Positions 1 to 9,962 are shown, numbered from the stretch's first letter. The stretch is 23,524 bases of DNA from Priapulus caudatus (GCF_000485595.1 NW_014577363.1:245600-269123); one strand, 5' to 3'. Program-made: numbers and translations. The notes: generated by a model from the sequence alone, not told the origin.

Positions 1-213
1 GTTGTTAGTCGTAGCAGCGTTCCCGGGTAGGGTGGCGTCGTTGTCGTGAATCATAGCAGCGTTCCCCGGGTAGGGTGGGGTGGGGTCGTTGTCGTGAATC
101 ATAGCAGCGTTCCCCGGGGTAGGGTGGGGGTGGGGTCGTTGTCGTGAATCATAGCAGCGTTCCCCGGGGTAGGGTGGGGGGGTGGGGTCGTTGTCGTGAA
201 TCATAGCAGCGTT
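1..213. repeat. G-rich minisatellite, about 4.5 units of 48-52 bp
   Basis: The core TCGTTGTCGTGAATCATAGC starts at 38, 86, 136 and 188, so the unit is 48, then 50, then 52 bp. The difference comes from longer G runs in each successive unit (GGTGGC, GGTGGGGT, GGTGGGGGT, GGTGGGGGGGT). An incomplete unit opens the window, and the last unit breaks off at about 213 into a T-rich stretch. The later units have four G runs in close order, which fits the G-quadruplex pattern on the plus strand. I see no coding sense in it; short open frames here are by-products of the repeat. Confidence 0.9.
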
Positions 214-1060
214 CCCCATTTTTTCCCGCAATTTTTCTGCTGCTGCTGTTGCATGTCTTCCTTTGCTGGTCCGCTTACTGTTGCAGTCCGGGATCGCGGT
301 TCCGTGGGTAGGGAAAGACGCAAGCTAGGGGAGCTGGGGGCCATTTGGTTGCCCCCCGCTGCTATGCGAACAACGACAGCCACTTGTTTCGATGGGAAAT
401 GCTCGTCTTTCTCTGGGGATTGTGTGAAGCAGCGTGTGTAAATGTTTCCAAGGACAGAAGCGATATTGCTCCTGATGGTCCTCGGGCGATCGATGAATCA
501 TGCTGACGGTGATTAGCATAACTCTACCGGAGGGATGAATATTTGCATAGATGTCGACAGACGAATAGATAGATGCAGATGATTAGATTTATGATGTGAA
601 ATGGTGAGACAAATAGACGTATGTGGAATTGCAGAATTGACTAGATGGATGGTAATGTAGACAGTAATAAATATATTTAAAATTGTGCAGTTTGAGAAGA
701 TAGATATGAAAATGGACAAAATGAATATATCGATCTGAAACTGTAAAAGTGACAGATAAAGATATAGATCAATAATGATAGTAATCGAATAATGATATGT
801 GCTGTGCTAAATTGTGCTGTGAAGTGGTACTAGATGCAGCCGATAAAAAGACGTTTGTGTGTTTTTCAGAATCGAGGGAGTTGGTGACGTATTGCTAGAG
901 GCTCCGGAGAGGGTTGCCCATGGCTTCCTGTTATTCATTAAGGGATGCGGCATGCTATCCTCGACACCGCTGCCTGGCCAGGAGCGCGCTGGCTCCTTCA
1001 GCAACATGAGAGGTCAGTAGAGAATGCCCCAGAGCCATGTGGCAGAAAAATTGATCATGT
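214..1060. other. No gene recognised; AT-rich, GATA-like stretch
   Basis: A short CTG run lies at about 239-249. From about 530 to 800 the sequence is AT-rich with scattered GATA/AGAT words, like a decayed simple repeat. Open frames are all under 85 codons, show no domain, and have no consistent splice structure, so I do not call a gene. Confidence 0.5.
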
Positions 1061-1061
1061 C

Positions 1062-1112
1062 GTTAAAGATATCTTAAAGATATCTTAAAGATATCTTAAA
1101 GATATCTTAAAG
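1062..1112. repeat. 11-bp palindromic tandem repeat, four units
   Basis: The unit TAAAGATATCT repeats every 11 bp, with GATATC at 1068, 1079, 1090 and 1101. Its core AAGATATCTT is its own reverse complement, so the array reads the same on both strands. A stray partial unit follows at 1121-1130. Confidence 0.9.
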
Positions 1113-1277
1113 GTCACACTGTTAAAGATAAACTCTGCGTATGGCAGGGGAAAATAAACGATAAGCTTCCATCTTATAGCCAGCTGATATTGCCGAGCTG
1201 TTCTTCTCTGCTCTCTGACTTCTTTATATTCTGCTCATTACTCGTAACTTATTTACCTACTTACTCTCCTCTACAGT

Positions 1278-1437
1278 GAAAAAAATACACGGGGGCTCGG
1301 GGCGATTTAGCCCCCGAAATGCCAAAAAGAGCCCCCGTAAATTTGCATAGAGTTCAATGCAAACCAAATTTTAGAGTGCTATTTTCATGCACGCGAGCTT
1401 GAAAAGTAGCCCCCGAAAAATAAATTATATTTTTTTC
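1278..1437. mobile_element. Candidate 160-bp foldback/MITE-like element
   Basis: The ends are inverted copies of a 10-bp sequence (GAAAAAAATA at 1278-1287; its complement at 1428-1437). Inside each end lies CGGGGGCT (1290-1297) or its complement AGCCCCCG (1309-1316, 1330-1337, 1408-1415). The middle holds ATTTGCAT opposed by ATGCAAA, a further inverted pair. No protein is encoded and I see no clear target-site duplication, so the borders are uncertain. It may be a decayed non-autonomous element or a chance G/C-run foldback. Confidence 0.4.
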
Positions 1438-3200
1438 CCTGAGTCCTTCCTCAACCTCCTTCAACGCCTCTCTTGCTCCAACTACTTTCCTTGTCGGTAC
1501 ATTGTATTAGCGATGCAATAGGCGCAGTGCTGTCATTTTACAACCCAGTAGTTTTGTAACCCTTTCTCCAGTACATGAAGTAGATAGTGGCAGAAAAAAA
1601 AGAATGACGACCACAGAGGGTCAAAATTGTTTAAAAGGTTTCTCCTAAACAAAGTTAACTAAACAGGTTTTCTCCTTGTATTTTCTAATGAATCGATGTG
1701 AGGATGTTGCAGAGCCAGTACTGTACGTGACGATGTGTAGTAGTATAGACAATACCGGATGCAGCGATAATGCTTGCTGCTCCCTGCGGCTCAGGAATAC
1801 ATGATCGACTAACCTTGTCAGTACAGCGATCGGCAGCACTTGAAAGGATTTAGCGACCGCGAGAAATCTCCGCCGACAGGCACTCCCAGCGCGCATCACC
1901 GTCGTCGTGGCGACAAAGGGTAACGATGCGTGCTGATTGGCCTGTGTACGTTTCCGCTTGCAGGTCGCACGATGTCGATGGAGGAAGCGGACAAGCCGAG
2001 GCGCGCCAGCTCAGCGAGCGACGCTGCTCCCTAGATGCGTTTCACCCTCACACCCTCGGCGATTTACACGCGAAGATGCGGCACAAATGTTCGCGTGTAA
2101 GGTCCGTGACGACGACGGAACAACGACGACGATGAGCAATGTTCGTTTGCGCTTTTGGCTCGGGAGCGATTCGCAAGGATTTTTCGCGGGTCCCGTAGCC
2201 TAAATTAATGCTGGGATTAGTTACGGTATAGAGGAATAGTAGATTTACAGCAATCGAAGAAGAGTGTTATGTCCTGTCCGGTGTGTTCTCCCTCCCCCAC
2301 CACACCTTATGAGGTACTTAGTAGGTGATACTGTGGTTTTTATTGATAGTGTACGTCGTCGTGGAACGTTCGTTTGTATGTCGTTAGCGCCACGGACAGT
2401 TGTATAGAGGATGGACAATGCGCGGCGGCCCCGGCGGTTTCTGAGCAACCGCAGCAATAACGCTTTACTTCTAGTAGTCCACACGGAGAGCGTCGCATGC
2501 GGGCGGTCGTGCCACGATTTTTGTCGATTATCTCTCAAGGATGCCCCCGTTACGTCGAGGTGTGTCGTGGCGTATTAGGGGAACGTACATTCGATGTGAA
2601 GTACTTCAGTATCTTATCCACTGCCTTCGGTTCGATGCTGTGAAATCATTTGGCACGCTCGCCCCTGTGTTTTGTAAATGAGACTGTTGAACCGGGTCTG
2701 ATGTGCGTGCCTGCACGCATCTCACGCACCTTCCTAGCTTGTGATATTGCCCGCGTGTGCCTCTGGATGGCACACGTTACTAGGAAGGGGTGGTTTGAGG
2801 GTGTGCAGCATGCATCCCACACTGGCTATGATATACCTGTGAACTCTGCGCGACCTTCATCCAGTGTACACTGCCAGCTTCACAACTCGCGCAGAGGGGT
2901 GGCTTGCCCTGCGAAACTGTCCACGAGCGGTGCATTGTGCTTGCCACCCCAAAAAACATAGCAGGGTGGTAATACGTTCTTTCTTTGTAGCTAGCCTCTC
3001 GTTGTATCTCGCGGTGTTTTTGTTGGGTGGTGGTGGGTACGGCAGGGGGCTGCCGCGCGCCTCGCGGCGCCACTTGTTTCATCTCGGTTCTACTAGCTGA
3101 GCGCGCGATATGAGGATTTCTACCCCTCGAGCACGCAATGCTAAACTAGACCGGTGTCCCTGCCAGGCTTCTTGCTTCGGCTTCTAGTTGATTCTGCACG
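1438..3200. other. No gene recognised; partly CpG-rich
   Basis: Roughly 1860-2200, 2400-2540 and 3040-3110 are CpG-rich. The longest open frames (about 60-103 codons) show no recognisable domain, signal peptide or splice pattern. An unrecognised promoter or a short non-coding exon cannot be excluded, but nothing here supports one. Confidence 0.5.
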
Positions 3201-3203
3201 CAC

Positions 3204-3222
3204 ATATATATATATATATATA
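3204..3222. repeat. (AT)n microsatellite
   Basis: An uninterrupted AT dinucleotide run is followed by an A-rich tail. Confidence 0.9.
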
Positions 3223-3529
3223 AATAAAAAAAATGCAAAAGCAGTGAGGGGGGAGGTGTTATTCTCACGTAGAAGGAGGGTAAGCAATGATCGGTTAATG
3301 CTCGCGAGTTTAGTATTCGTAGTGCAAGTTAGTAGCGTCGCGGTAGTATAGTAGTTGCAGTCGTACGTTGTTGTCACTCACGGTGAGTAGTAATGCTGTA
3401 GGAAAATGCGAAGTTTGGTTAGCACGTCCGCTGATGCCCCACGTTTCTGTTGCTAGCACTAGTGCCATCCAGATCACCCTTGCTTGCGATATTCTGGCTG
3501 CTATATCTTGCTGCTATATCTGTTTGCGT

Positions 3530-3569
3530 CAGGGGTTAATAATGGCAAATTTGTCGTTATTAACCCCTG
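3530..3569. repeat. 40-bp hairpin with 13-bp perfect arms
   Basis: CAGGGGTTAATAA at 3530-3542 is the exact reverse complement of 3557-3569, around a 14-bp loop. A related but decayed copy lies at 6868-6895 (see its entry), so this looks like a small dispersed inverted-repeat family rather than a one-off. Confidence 0.75.
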
Positions 3570-3746
3570 GTTCGCGTGAGTGCCATATGCATGTGTTTCG
3601 CCTTTCGCGTGTATGATATCGCATGTGATCACAAATTTCAAATAAGTGGTTCCAGCTTTTTAGCTGCTTCGATCCACGTCGCATCATTGATCTTTTCTTG
3701 CGCGTGTGATCTTTGTTGGCAGTTGTAACGGTGTGAAGGAAGATTT

Positions 3747-3838
3747 GCCCTAGCCAATATGGCGGTGCAAAGACGAATACGCCCCGACCAATATGGCGGT
3801 GCGAAGAAAAAATCTGCCCTGACCAGTATGGCAGTGTG
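3747..3838. repeat. 34/35-bp tandem repeat with CCAATATGGCGG core
   Basis: Three diverged units start at GCCC 3747, 3781 and 3816. Each carries a CCARTATGGCRG core; the spacer between cores varies while the core is kept. AATATGGCGG resembles the animal YY1 site, but with no gene nearby this is only a resemblance. Confidence 0.75.
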
Positions 3839-3849
3839 CAAGATCAGGC

Positions 3850-5239
3850 GTGCGTTGATGTTTGATTTTTTTATCGTTTGATCGTATTTGTTTTCCGAAA
3901 CAGAGTGAGGGTTTTTCCTGTCGTTGTGCGTGGAGTCTCACATGCACACACATAACCATATTATATACTCGTAGTTCTGGTTATCGGTGGAGGTGTGGGG
4001 AATGGGACATGTGGGGTATTCCCGCATCCAAGCCTTCGCAACACGCCGTTATACACGCGCGATCGTGACGTCACCCGTGTCCGTGCACGTTTCAACTATT
4101 GCCCGAGTTTTTGTAGTTCCTGTTGTTGTTTTTTTCTCGCGGCAGTGGTCGTGCGCGCATGCGTGTGTGCGGCGCGGGGGTGTTTTCTAGTTGTTGGCGT
4201 CGACGCTCGTGTATTTTAGCGGCTCGTCTAGCGCGTGGACAATGTGCGTGGCTGCGGACCTCCACGACAGAAGGAGTAGCTCTTGTGTGCGTGTTTTTCC
4301 CTATCCATATCTCAGGTCACTAGTCTGTGAGCATAGTCCATCATGCTAGATGCTCGCGTCTGTAGCAGAGAGCCAGCGAGCGAGCGAGAGAGAGAGAGAG
4401 AGATAGCGCGTGAGAGGTGGCACTCGCTAGCAACGGTTCCGTCGTTCACGTCGTGTGAACTTACACAGTTTCGACAACTGCTGGTAATCACTGGGTGAAC
4501 GTTGCTATTATAGTTACTTGTGATGCGTGTGAGTGTTAGTTACTGTTTATATATCGATGATTGTAATTTTTCATCACACGTTTATAACACTTGGGGCGTG
4601 AGATCGAGTGCCCTAACCCTTTCTTACATGTAATCCGTTCTCTAATAGTGTATCACCACTGTAGGAGTTACGTTAGCCTGACTCAGGATTACTACCGTGT
4701 ACGTTATCCATTGAATTTATCAATAAAAACTGGTGTTCGGTGTAAGAAATGTGTCGACTTATTTGAATTACTGAGTTAGAACGGTAGCACAATATCATAT
4801 ATGTATCATATATTTAGGTAACATCTGGTGGGGTCTGTAACAGCACTTCGTAAGCTTTATATTTCTTAAGCGAACCATATGAATATACACATTGCACTTG
4901 AAAAAATTGAATATGAATAGTGTCTTGCACAAGAGTGGTGCGCTCGACCAAAAAAATCAAGATTTTCTCATTTTCATAGAATTGCTAATAAGACATTGTT
5001 GCTCTGTGTTCACCTAACCACACTAGATATAGCTCTAAGAAACGCGGTCATGCATCAAAATACATCACGTTAGTTCCCCAGGCTAGTCGAGCTGCGAATG
5101 ATGTATAAGAATATGCAAAAAGAAAGCATTATGCTAATCTCCACTCTGGGATAAATAAACAATGACGAAGCATATTTGACGACACCATTCGATCCGAATG
5201 CATAGGTTTCAACCGTATAATTAATAAGTCCTTGAATTT
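3850..5239. other. No gene recognised; (GA)n run
   Basis: A (GA)n microsatellite with GCGA flanks lies at 4375-4403. The stretch 4040-4300 is CpG-rich. From about 4500 on, the sequence is AT-rich and unremarkable. Open frames are short (at most about 74 codons) and without domains. Confidence 0.5.
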
Positions 5240-5360
5240 TATCTTTTGCCCTTCCTTGAAATTCCTTAATTTTTCCTTTTGTCATTGAAAGTCATTGGAA
5301 GTAGGTCCAAGTCCTTGAAAAGTTGTTGAAAAAACCATTAACACTTGTGGGAACCATGTA
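5240..5360 (+). repeat. Dispersed repeat, copy 1 (TTGAAA-rich, ends GTGGGAACCATGTA)
   Basis: The segment consists of imperfect 9-10 bp units around CCTTGAAA / CATTGAAAG and ends in ACACTTGTGGGAACCATGTA (5341-5360). A second copy in the same orientation lies at 6343-6405. Such TTGAAAAGT arrays followed by a GTGGGAACC-like end occur in repeats of several marine invertebrates as far as I recall, but I cannot assign a family. Confidence 0.55.
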
Positions 5361-6342
5361 CCGAGTACCTAGCAGTAATAATGAACCATATATATAGAAT
5401 CAACCATCACGAAAAACCAAGAAAATACCAATAATACCTTTTCATTCAATATCTGGTATTCTATCTATTTTTATCTATCTATATCTGATATAGGTTATAT
5501 TCTCTCGGGAATAAGTGATCCCCCCTCTCCCAAATGGTATCGCCTACGACCTCGTTAGCACGGTGAAAGTTAGCGAGGCAAATGGCTGGTTTTCAGCTTC
5601 AACTTTTTCTCCCCCCAAAGCACAAATTATGATTATACGGCTATAATACGCGTTTTTACAGTCACACAAACACACATACACACACACACTAACGGACGCG
5701 CACACGCGGGTATGGTCGCACGCACGCGTGCGCGTGTATTATAGGCGTAAATTCACATTTTGTGCCTCGCGGGGTGAAAAAGTTTCAGCTGAAATACGGC
5801 CATTTACCTGCAAAAGATTTTACATGCTTGACTGGTCGTGGGCGATACCATTCGCGAGAGGGGAGTAAGGGAATAAGTGATTACGTTTATTCACTGCCTG
5901 ATTACGTTTATTACTGCCTGAAACAGCAGATGAAAGGTCAGAATAAAGAACCGACAACTGTTTATTATCATTATTAAATCTTTATTGCATGTAATTCAAC
6001 TACAAATACATGTACTGAATATTGAAATCTGATAAATGTGATAGTGTTGAGCACTTAAAATAATAAAATTTCTGAATGGTACAGTACATTATGTGATACA
6101 TAGTTCTGTTCGGAGTGATACATCAAGCTTTACATATTGTCACAGGACAGTCACATGAATCTACGTGAATGACAATATGAAACGACTATTGTGTAGGCTA
6201 CATCGGTATTCGGCGAGCTATAGCGGCGGTTTAATCTGCTGTCGGCACTCGTGTAAAACAACTATTTTTTACCTTATATATGAATCTAAGCTATATATGA
6301 TGACTCTAAAAAGCTAAAACTTCTTGTCACAGAAGACAGACA
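5361..6342. other. No gene recognised; simple repeats
   Basis: Contains a (TATC)-like run at about 5462-5490, a CA/CG-rich alternating run at 5660-5745, and a 20/21-bp two-copy tandem repeat at 5881-5921 (TTACGTTTATTCACTGCCTG). The word GGGAATAAGTGAT appears at both about 5508 and 5869. Only short open frames occur, none with a domain. Confidence 0.55.
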
Positions 6343-6405
6343 TGTCCTTGAAATATCATTGAAAAGTCATTGAAAAAATAATTCACACTTTTGTGGGAAC
6401 CATGT
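6343..6405 (+). repeat. Dispersed repeat, copy 2
   Basis: Shares the TCCTTGAAA, CATTGAAAAGTCATTGAAAA and TTGTGGGAACCATGTA words with 5240-5360 in the same order and orientation, so the two are diverged copies about 1 kb apart. Confidence 0.55.
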
Positions 6406-7406
6406 AATATATACCGATAGATGCTGCATCTTGATGGGGGAGATACGATCGACATATGTTACATATGGTCATGGCTTTCGCGTCATCTTCCTTAGAACGT
6501 TATTAATTCAATGCAGATCACGTACAAAACCCGATTATACTTGAGTCGAGTATACATTCGCAGTGTACACGAAGAGCGCATCTAGTCACGTACGTAGATT
6601 CGATAAATGAGATAAGATGAGATATAACTCTGGGTGATGGGGTTGATCGGCACGTCTTGTCACTTGTCGTCTTGTCTTAGCGCGGCAGCTGTCATGAATG
6701 TTCGGTAAAGGTAAAATTTACATGAGAACAGGTAAATGTGGATATGTGTTCGTCCCCGGAGTGCGTTTGCGGTTGTTGTACACGCGCTCACCCCATAATT
6801 CGCTAACGCCGCACTGTTATAGCTGCTGTTAACACGATAGAAGTCGTACGCAGCGCCAGGAGGGCCAAATAATGACAATTTGTTATTACTAACCCATGGT
6901 AGTACGCATGATTAGGCCTACTAGTATTTCTATGGCCACCACTATCGCGCGCCAGCGTAATGCTGAGCATTGCTGCTGGACGCGCCTCGACCGTCCAACG
7001 CCCCCCCCCCCCCAGTTATCGGTTACTGACACTCGATCCTTACTCAGCTATAACGTCCGCCAGTGTAACGTTATCTGTTGTACACACTCCTTGTTTACTT
7101 ATCATTTTCCAACGCTGATTTTCATAATATAGCTCGCAAGAGTCATTACTTCGTACTAGTTCATTGTTATAGAGATTCATGGCTCGCCCCGCACGTGCAC
7201 ACCGTATATCACGTTCTCTGCATCCTATAGCTACAATTACCACAGGTTCTCTTTCGCTGATTATATATTATTATTGATAATTTCCTGTAGATGCCGTTCA
7301 AATATGCTCATCAGTAACACTCCAGTACACCGCACGCCCGCCGCTGTGCACAAACAATAAACATATATAGAGTATAATATAATATTATTTTTATTATTAA
7401 AACGTT
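6406..7406. other. No gene recognised; decayed palindrome relative and poly-C
   Basis: At 6868-6895 the sequence AATAATGACAATTTGTTATT followed by ACTAACCC matches the hairpin at 3530-3569 with a few changes. A run of C begins at 7001. No open frame here looks coding. Confidence 0.5.
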
Positions 7407-7648
7407 CCAAGTGCCGGCTAACGCTCCATTAGGAGTGTTCCCAACTTTGATATCATTAATGATGAATGATTGATAATCCTAACCCTAACCTAAATGACAT
7501 TAAACCACAAACTAATATATGACCATGACCATATATATATATATATATATATGTTGTTATATGACCATTAATGACACTCCTAATGAACACTTGGAAATTG
7601 TTGGGGAACAGTTGGGAACACTCCTAATGGAGTATCACCCCAAGTGCC
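7407..7648. mobile_element. MITE-like element with 22-bp inverted repeats and 9-bp target duplication
   Basis: The arms at 7424-7445 and 7611-7632 are perfect 22-bp inverted repeats. Weaker complementarity extends to element ends at about 7416 and 7639 (GG...CC). The 9-bp sequence CCAAGTGCC flanks the element in direct orientation at 7407-7415 and 7640-7648, as expected of a target-site duplication. The interior holds an (AT)n run (7531-7552), a telomere-like CCTAACCCTAACCTAA (7478-7493), and part of the arm again around 7575-7608. It encodes nothing. A 9-bp duplication would suit a Mutator-like transposase, which is inference. Confidence 0.7.
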
Positions 7649-8581
7649 TGTGGCTACACCGACTATAGCTGCTACCGTCGAAATTTGTGTACAGATCGAC
7701 GCAATTAAGTGGGCTCGGCCATCATGCACGTCTAGACCGTGGTCTTCAACTATAGATCCTCAACCCATCTGTTCTACATTCCAGAAATCTGAGCAAGAGC
7801 GTTTGTAAGACTGAGCGAGCGAGAGAGAAGCGAAGCGAAGCGAAGCGCTTGTCGTAAGATTATAAGACCCCGCAGGCTGTGTATGCAGTACTCAGCCGCG
7901 TATATATATATATATATATATTTCACGTGTGTTGAATGAGCTATGAATCCGTCACGCATGCTCCCGTCGAGGATTTACACAAACAACCGCCGCGTGCGAT
8001 ATATCATAAGACGGCAATAGCGGGGCTGGGCCGCGGATAAGAGTGGAGAAATGTAATCCATGCCAATGTCTTTAGTAAGACTATAAAATCCCAATGAACT
8101 TTATACGACACTCTCCGTATCCACACGTAGCAACATGTTGGGTCGCAGGTGTGATGTATAGTGCTGTGTGTGCAGTATTATGATGCACGCGTCTACAGGG
8201 CGGACTTCTTACGTGCTGAACAAAACGCACATGTTTTCCTCCGTCAGCCGCTAATAAAAACGCGCCCCTCGATCTGTATGCACTGCAAGTGTAAGAGCTT
8301 GCGGCAGGCTGGCTATAGTACACGAGCAGCAGCAGCAGTACGTGTTTATCCTGCGTAGTTACCACCCTGTACAGCGTACCACAGACCGCGCTCTGTAGAT
8401 CGCTTTACAGTCGGTTTCCATGATTGACGGATGTTCCCTGCCATTTGTACCCGAATCCAACGTAAACTGTGTATCCGTTTTGTATGTTAGCGTTAGCGAA
8501 TACTGGCTGATAATTGTGTATATAGAGATTATGGATAAAATCGATCGTGGCGACTCGAGGCACTGCTGGCTGGGACAGGCG
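7649..8581. other. No gene recognised; microsatellites
   Basis: A GAAGC run lies at 7826-7847 and an (AT)n run at 7900-7921. The remainder has no coding frame, RNA gene or repeat that I can support. Confidence 0.5.
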
Positions 8582-8672
8582 TAGCTCTAGTACTATAGCC
8601 CGCGTGCATTGACTGCCGCAGGCCTGCGGCAGTCAATGCACGCGGGCTATAGTACTAGAGCTAGGTCAGGCG
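8573..8672. repeat. 82-bp perfect palindrome without spacer
   Basis: Positions 8582-8622 (41 bp) are the exact reverse complement of 8623-8663 with no loop. The palindrome is abutted on both sides by near-identical 9-bp direct repeats, GGACAGGCG (8573-8581) and GGTCAGGCG (8664-8672), which look like a target-site duplication with one change. This suggests two terminal inverted repeats of an element that has lost its interior. The outer flanks are not complementary, so a simple fold-back sequencing artefact is less likely, though not excluded. Confidence 0.85.
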
Positions 8673-8768
8673 ATGAATATCCATGCATCCCTGTATGCGT
8701 GCCTGATGGATGGCCAGCACCATGTCAGAACTTCGCTCAGCAGATTTGAACCTAGGCGTCTGCTGTGC

Positions 8769-9022
8769 GCCCTAGCTAGGCTCATAGGTACGTCTATGTC
8801 CCCCAGGGTATACTGCCGGAACGTACCCTGGGTACGGTCCGGTATACCGCAACGTACCCTGGTCACTATTTGATATGGTTAGGGTTCGGGTTAGGGAGTA
8901 GGCGTAGGCAAATCCATAGACTCGTTAGTCGAGTAGGCGAGGTACGGTCCGGCATATAATATAGTACCAGGGTACGTTCCGGCAGTACCCCGGGGGACAT
9001 AGACCCTCTCAGCCCTAGCTAG
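8769..9022. mobile_element. Foldback element with about 60-bp imperfect inverted arms
   Basis: The left arm (about 8769-8831) and right arm (about 8967-9022) are inverted copies. A 20-bp perfect block pairs 8812-8831 with 8967-8986, and GTCTATGTCCCCC (8792-8804) pairs with 8992-9004. CTAGCTAGG near the outer ends also pairs. The interior repeats GGTACGGTCCGG in direct orientation (8831-8842 and 8941-8952), and TACCCTGG recurs, so several alternative hairpins are possible. The loop holds GGTTAGGGTTCGGGTTAGGG (8877-8896). It encodes no protein. Confidence 0.7.
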
Positions 9023-9052
9023 TGCTAATCCACCTGTCCTATCCCCTACACG

Positions 9053-9237
9053 ATGATGCACCAGTGTCCAGGTTTCAATGCACAATTCCATGTCCTGTTT
9101 CCCTGTATGATCGTAGTAATGCATGTTCCTTTACCCTGCCTGTGATGGACAGTGTCCAGCTTTCAATGCATAGTCATGTCCCGCTACCCTGTGATGACAG
9201 TGTCAAGCTACAGTATATCCATGTCCAGCTTTCAATT
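9053..9237. repeat. Diverged repeats with TGTCCAGCTTTCAAT core
   Basis: GTGTCCAGGTTTCAATGCA (9064 on), GTGTCCAGCTTTCAATGCA (9152 on) and ATGTCCAGCTTTCAAT (9221 on) are related, each near a CATGTCC...CCCTG segment. The copies are too diverged to fix a unit length. Confidence 0.6.
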
Positions 9238-9421
9238 ATCATAATGATGGAGGATATGATATCATAGGGGAGTGCTCAGCTTTGTATCATGGTAATATTC
9301 AGCCTATGAAGAGCCCTAAGGAGTACTGACATCACCTCGATTTTCAATGGCTAACAGCCTGGAGTACAAATGCGTCACAAAATCACAATCAATAATCAAT
9401 AATCAAATATAACGGAAAACA

Positions 9422-9427
9422 TTTATT
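9422..9427 (-). terminator. Candidate poly(A) signal AATAAA
   Basis: On the minus strand AATAAA lies about 106 nt after the copy A stop codon (9533). I find no AATAAA between the copy B stop and copy A. Transcripts ending in either terminal exon may therefore share this signal, giving the B form a longer 3' UTR that runs through copy A. Confidence 0.55.
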
Positions 9428-9532
9428 AACAAAAAATACATAAACAACAATCACATTTTTCATAAATAAGGTCAGGCCTTTTTCAGTCATATAAGGTGGT
9501 TAGTGACGATCGCTTATGGAGCGAGTAACGAA

Positions 9533-9600
9533 TTAGCAGCAGTTGTCCAGTTCTTCCAGAGGCTCGTAGGCTGGGCACGAACTTGAATCAATTGCCTTAC
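9533..9600 (-). CDS. Alternative terminal exon A (exon 42A), 68 nt
   Basis: Downstream duplicate of the last coding exon. A pyrimidine-rich tract and TTTAG acceptor precede it (on plus, CTAAAGGAAAAGAAAGG after 9600). Joined in phase 1 to exon 41 it encodes GKAIDSSSCPAYEPLEELDN followed by two Cys and TAA at 9533. Compared with copy B there are five base changes: three residues differ (P/Q, A/G, E/D) and one change is silent. Reading frame, acceptor and stop are all kept, which suggests that it is usable. It is also the copy with a nearby poly(A) signal. Whether A or B is the main terminal exon cannot be told from sequence. Confidence 0.6.
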
Positions 9601-9871
9601 CTAAAGGAAAAGAAAGGAAGGGGAGTGCCCAGCTTTGTACAATGGTTATGGTATGGTATCATGGTAATATACAGCCTATATGAAGAGCCCCAAGAAGTAC
9701 TGACATGACCTCGATTTTCAGTGGCGAACAGCCAATTATTTAAGCCTGGAGTACAAATGCGTCACAAAATCACAATCAATAATCAATAATCATACATAAA
9801 CAACAATTTTTCATAAATACTGGCAAACTCATAATGGTTGCTGCATAACAAGTAAATGTATAGTCATATAA

Positions 9872-9909
9872 TATCAAGAGCGTATAAAGAAGCTTATATG
9901 CTCTTGATA
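9872..9909. repeat. 38-bp hairpin in the segment gained by duplication copy B
   Basis: TATCAAGAGC (9872-9881) pairs exactly with 9900-9909, and the flanking GTATAA/TTATAT bases extend the stem. It lies in sequence absent from copy A, so it marks an insertion after, or a loss since, the duplication. Confidence 0.65.
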
Positions 9910-9962
9910 ATATCAGTCATACAAGGTGGTTAGTGACGATCGCTTATGGAGCCAGTAAGGAA

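Noticed and set aside
1062-1112. CRISPR-like array
   Set aside because: Units are 11 bp and contiguous with no spacers, and the window is eukaryotic.
8735-8775. tRNA-like GGTTCAAATCT word on the minus strand
   Set aside because: No acceptor stem, D-arm or anticodon arm could be folded around it.
196-9267. Many short open frames (60-103 codons) on both strands of the left half
   Set aside because: None shows a domain, a signal peptide, a consistent exon structure or repeat similarity to the main gene; several lie in simple repeats.
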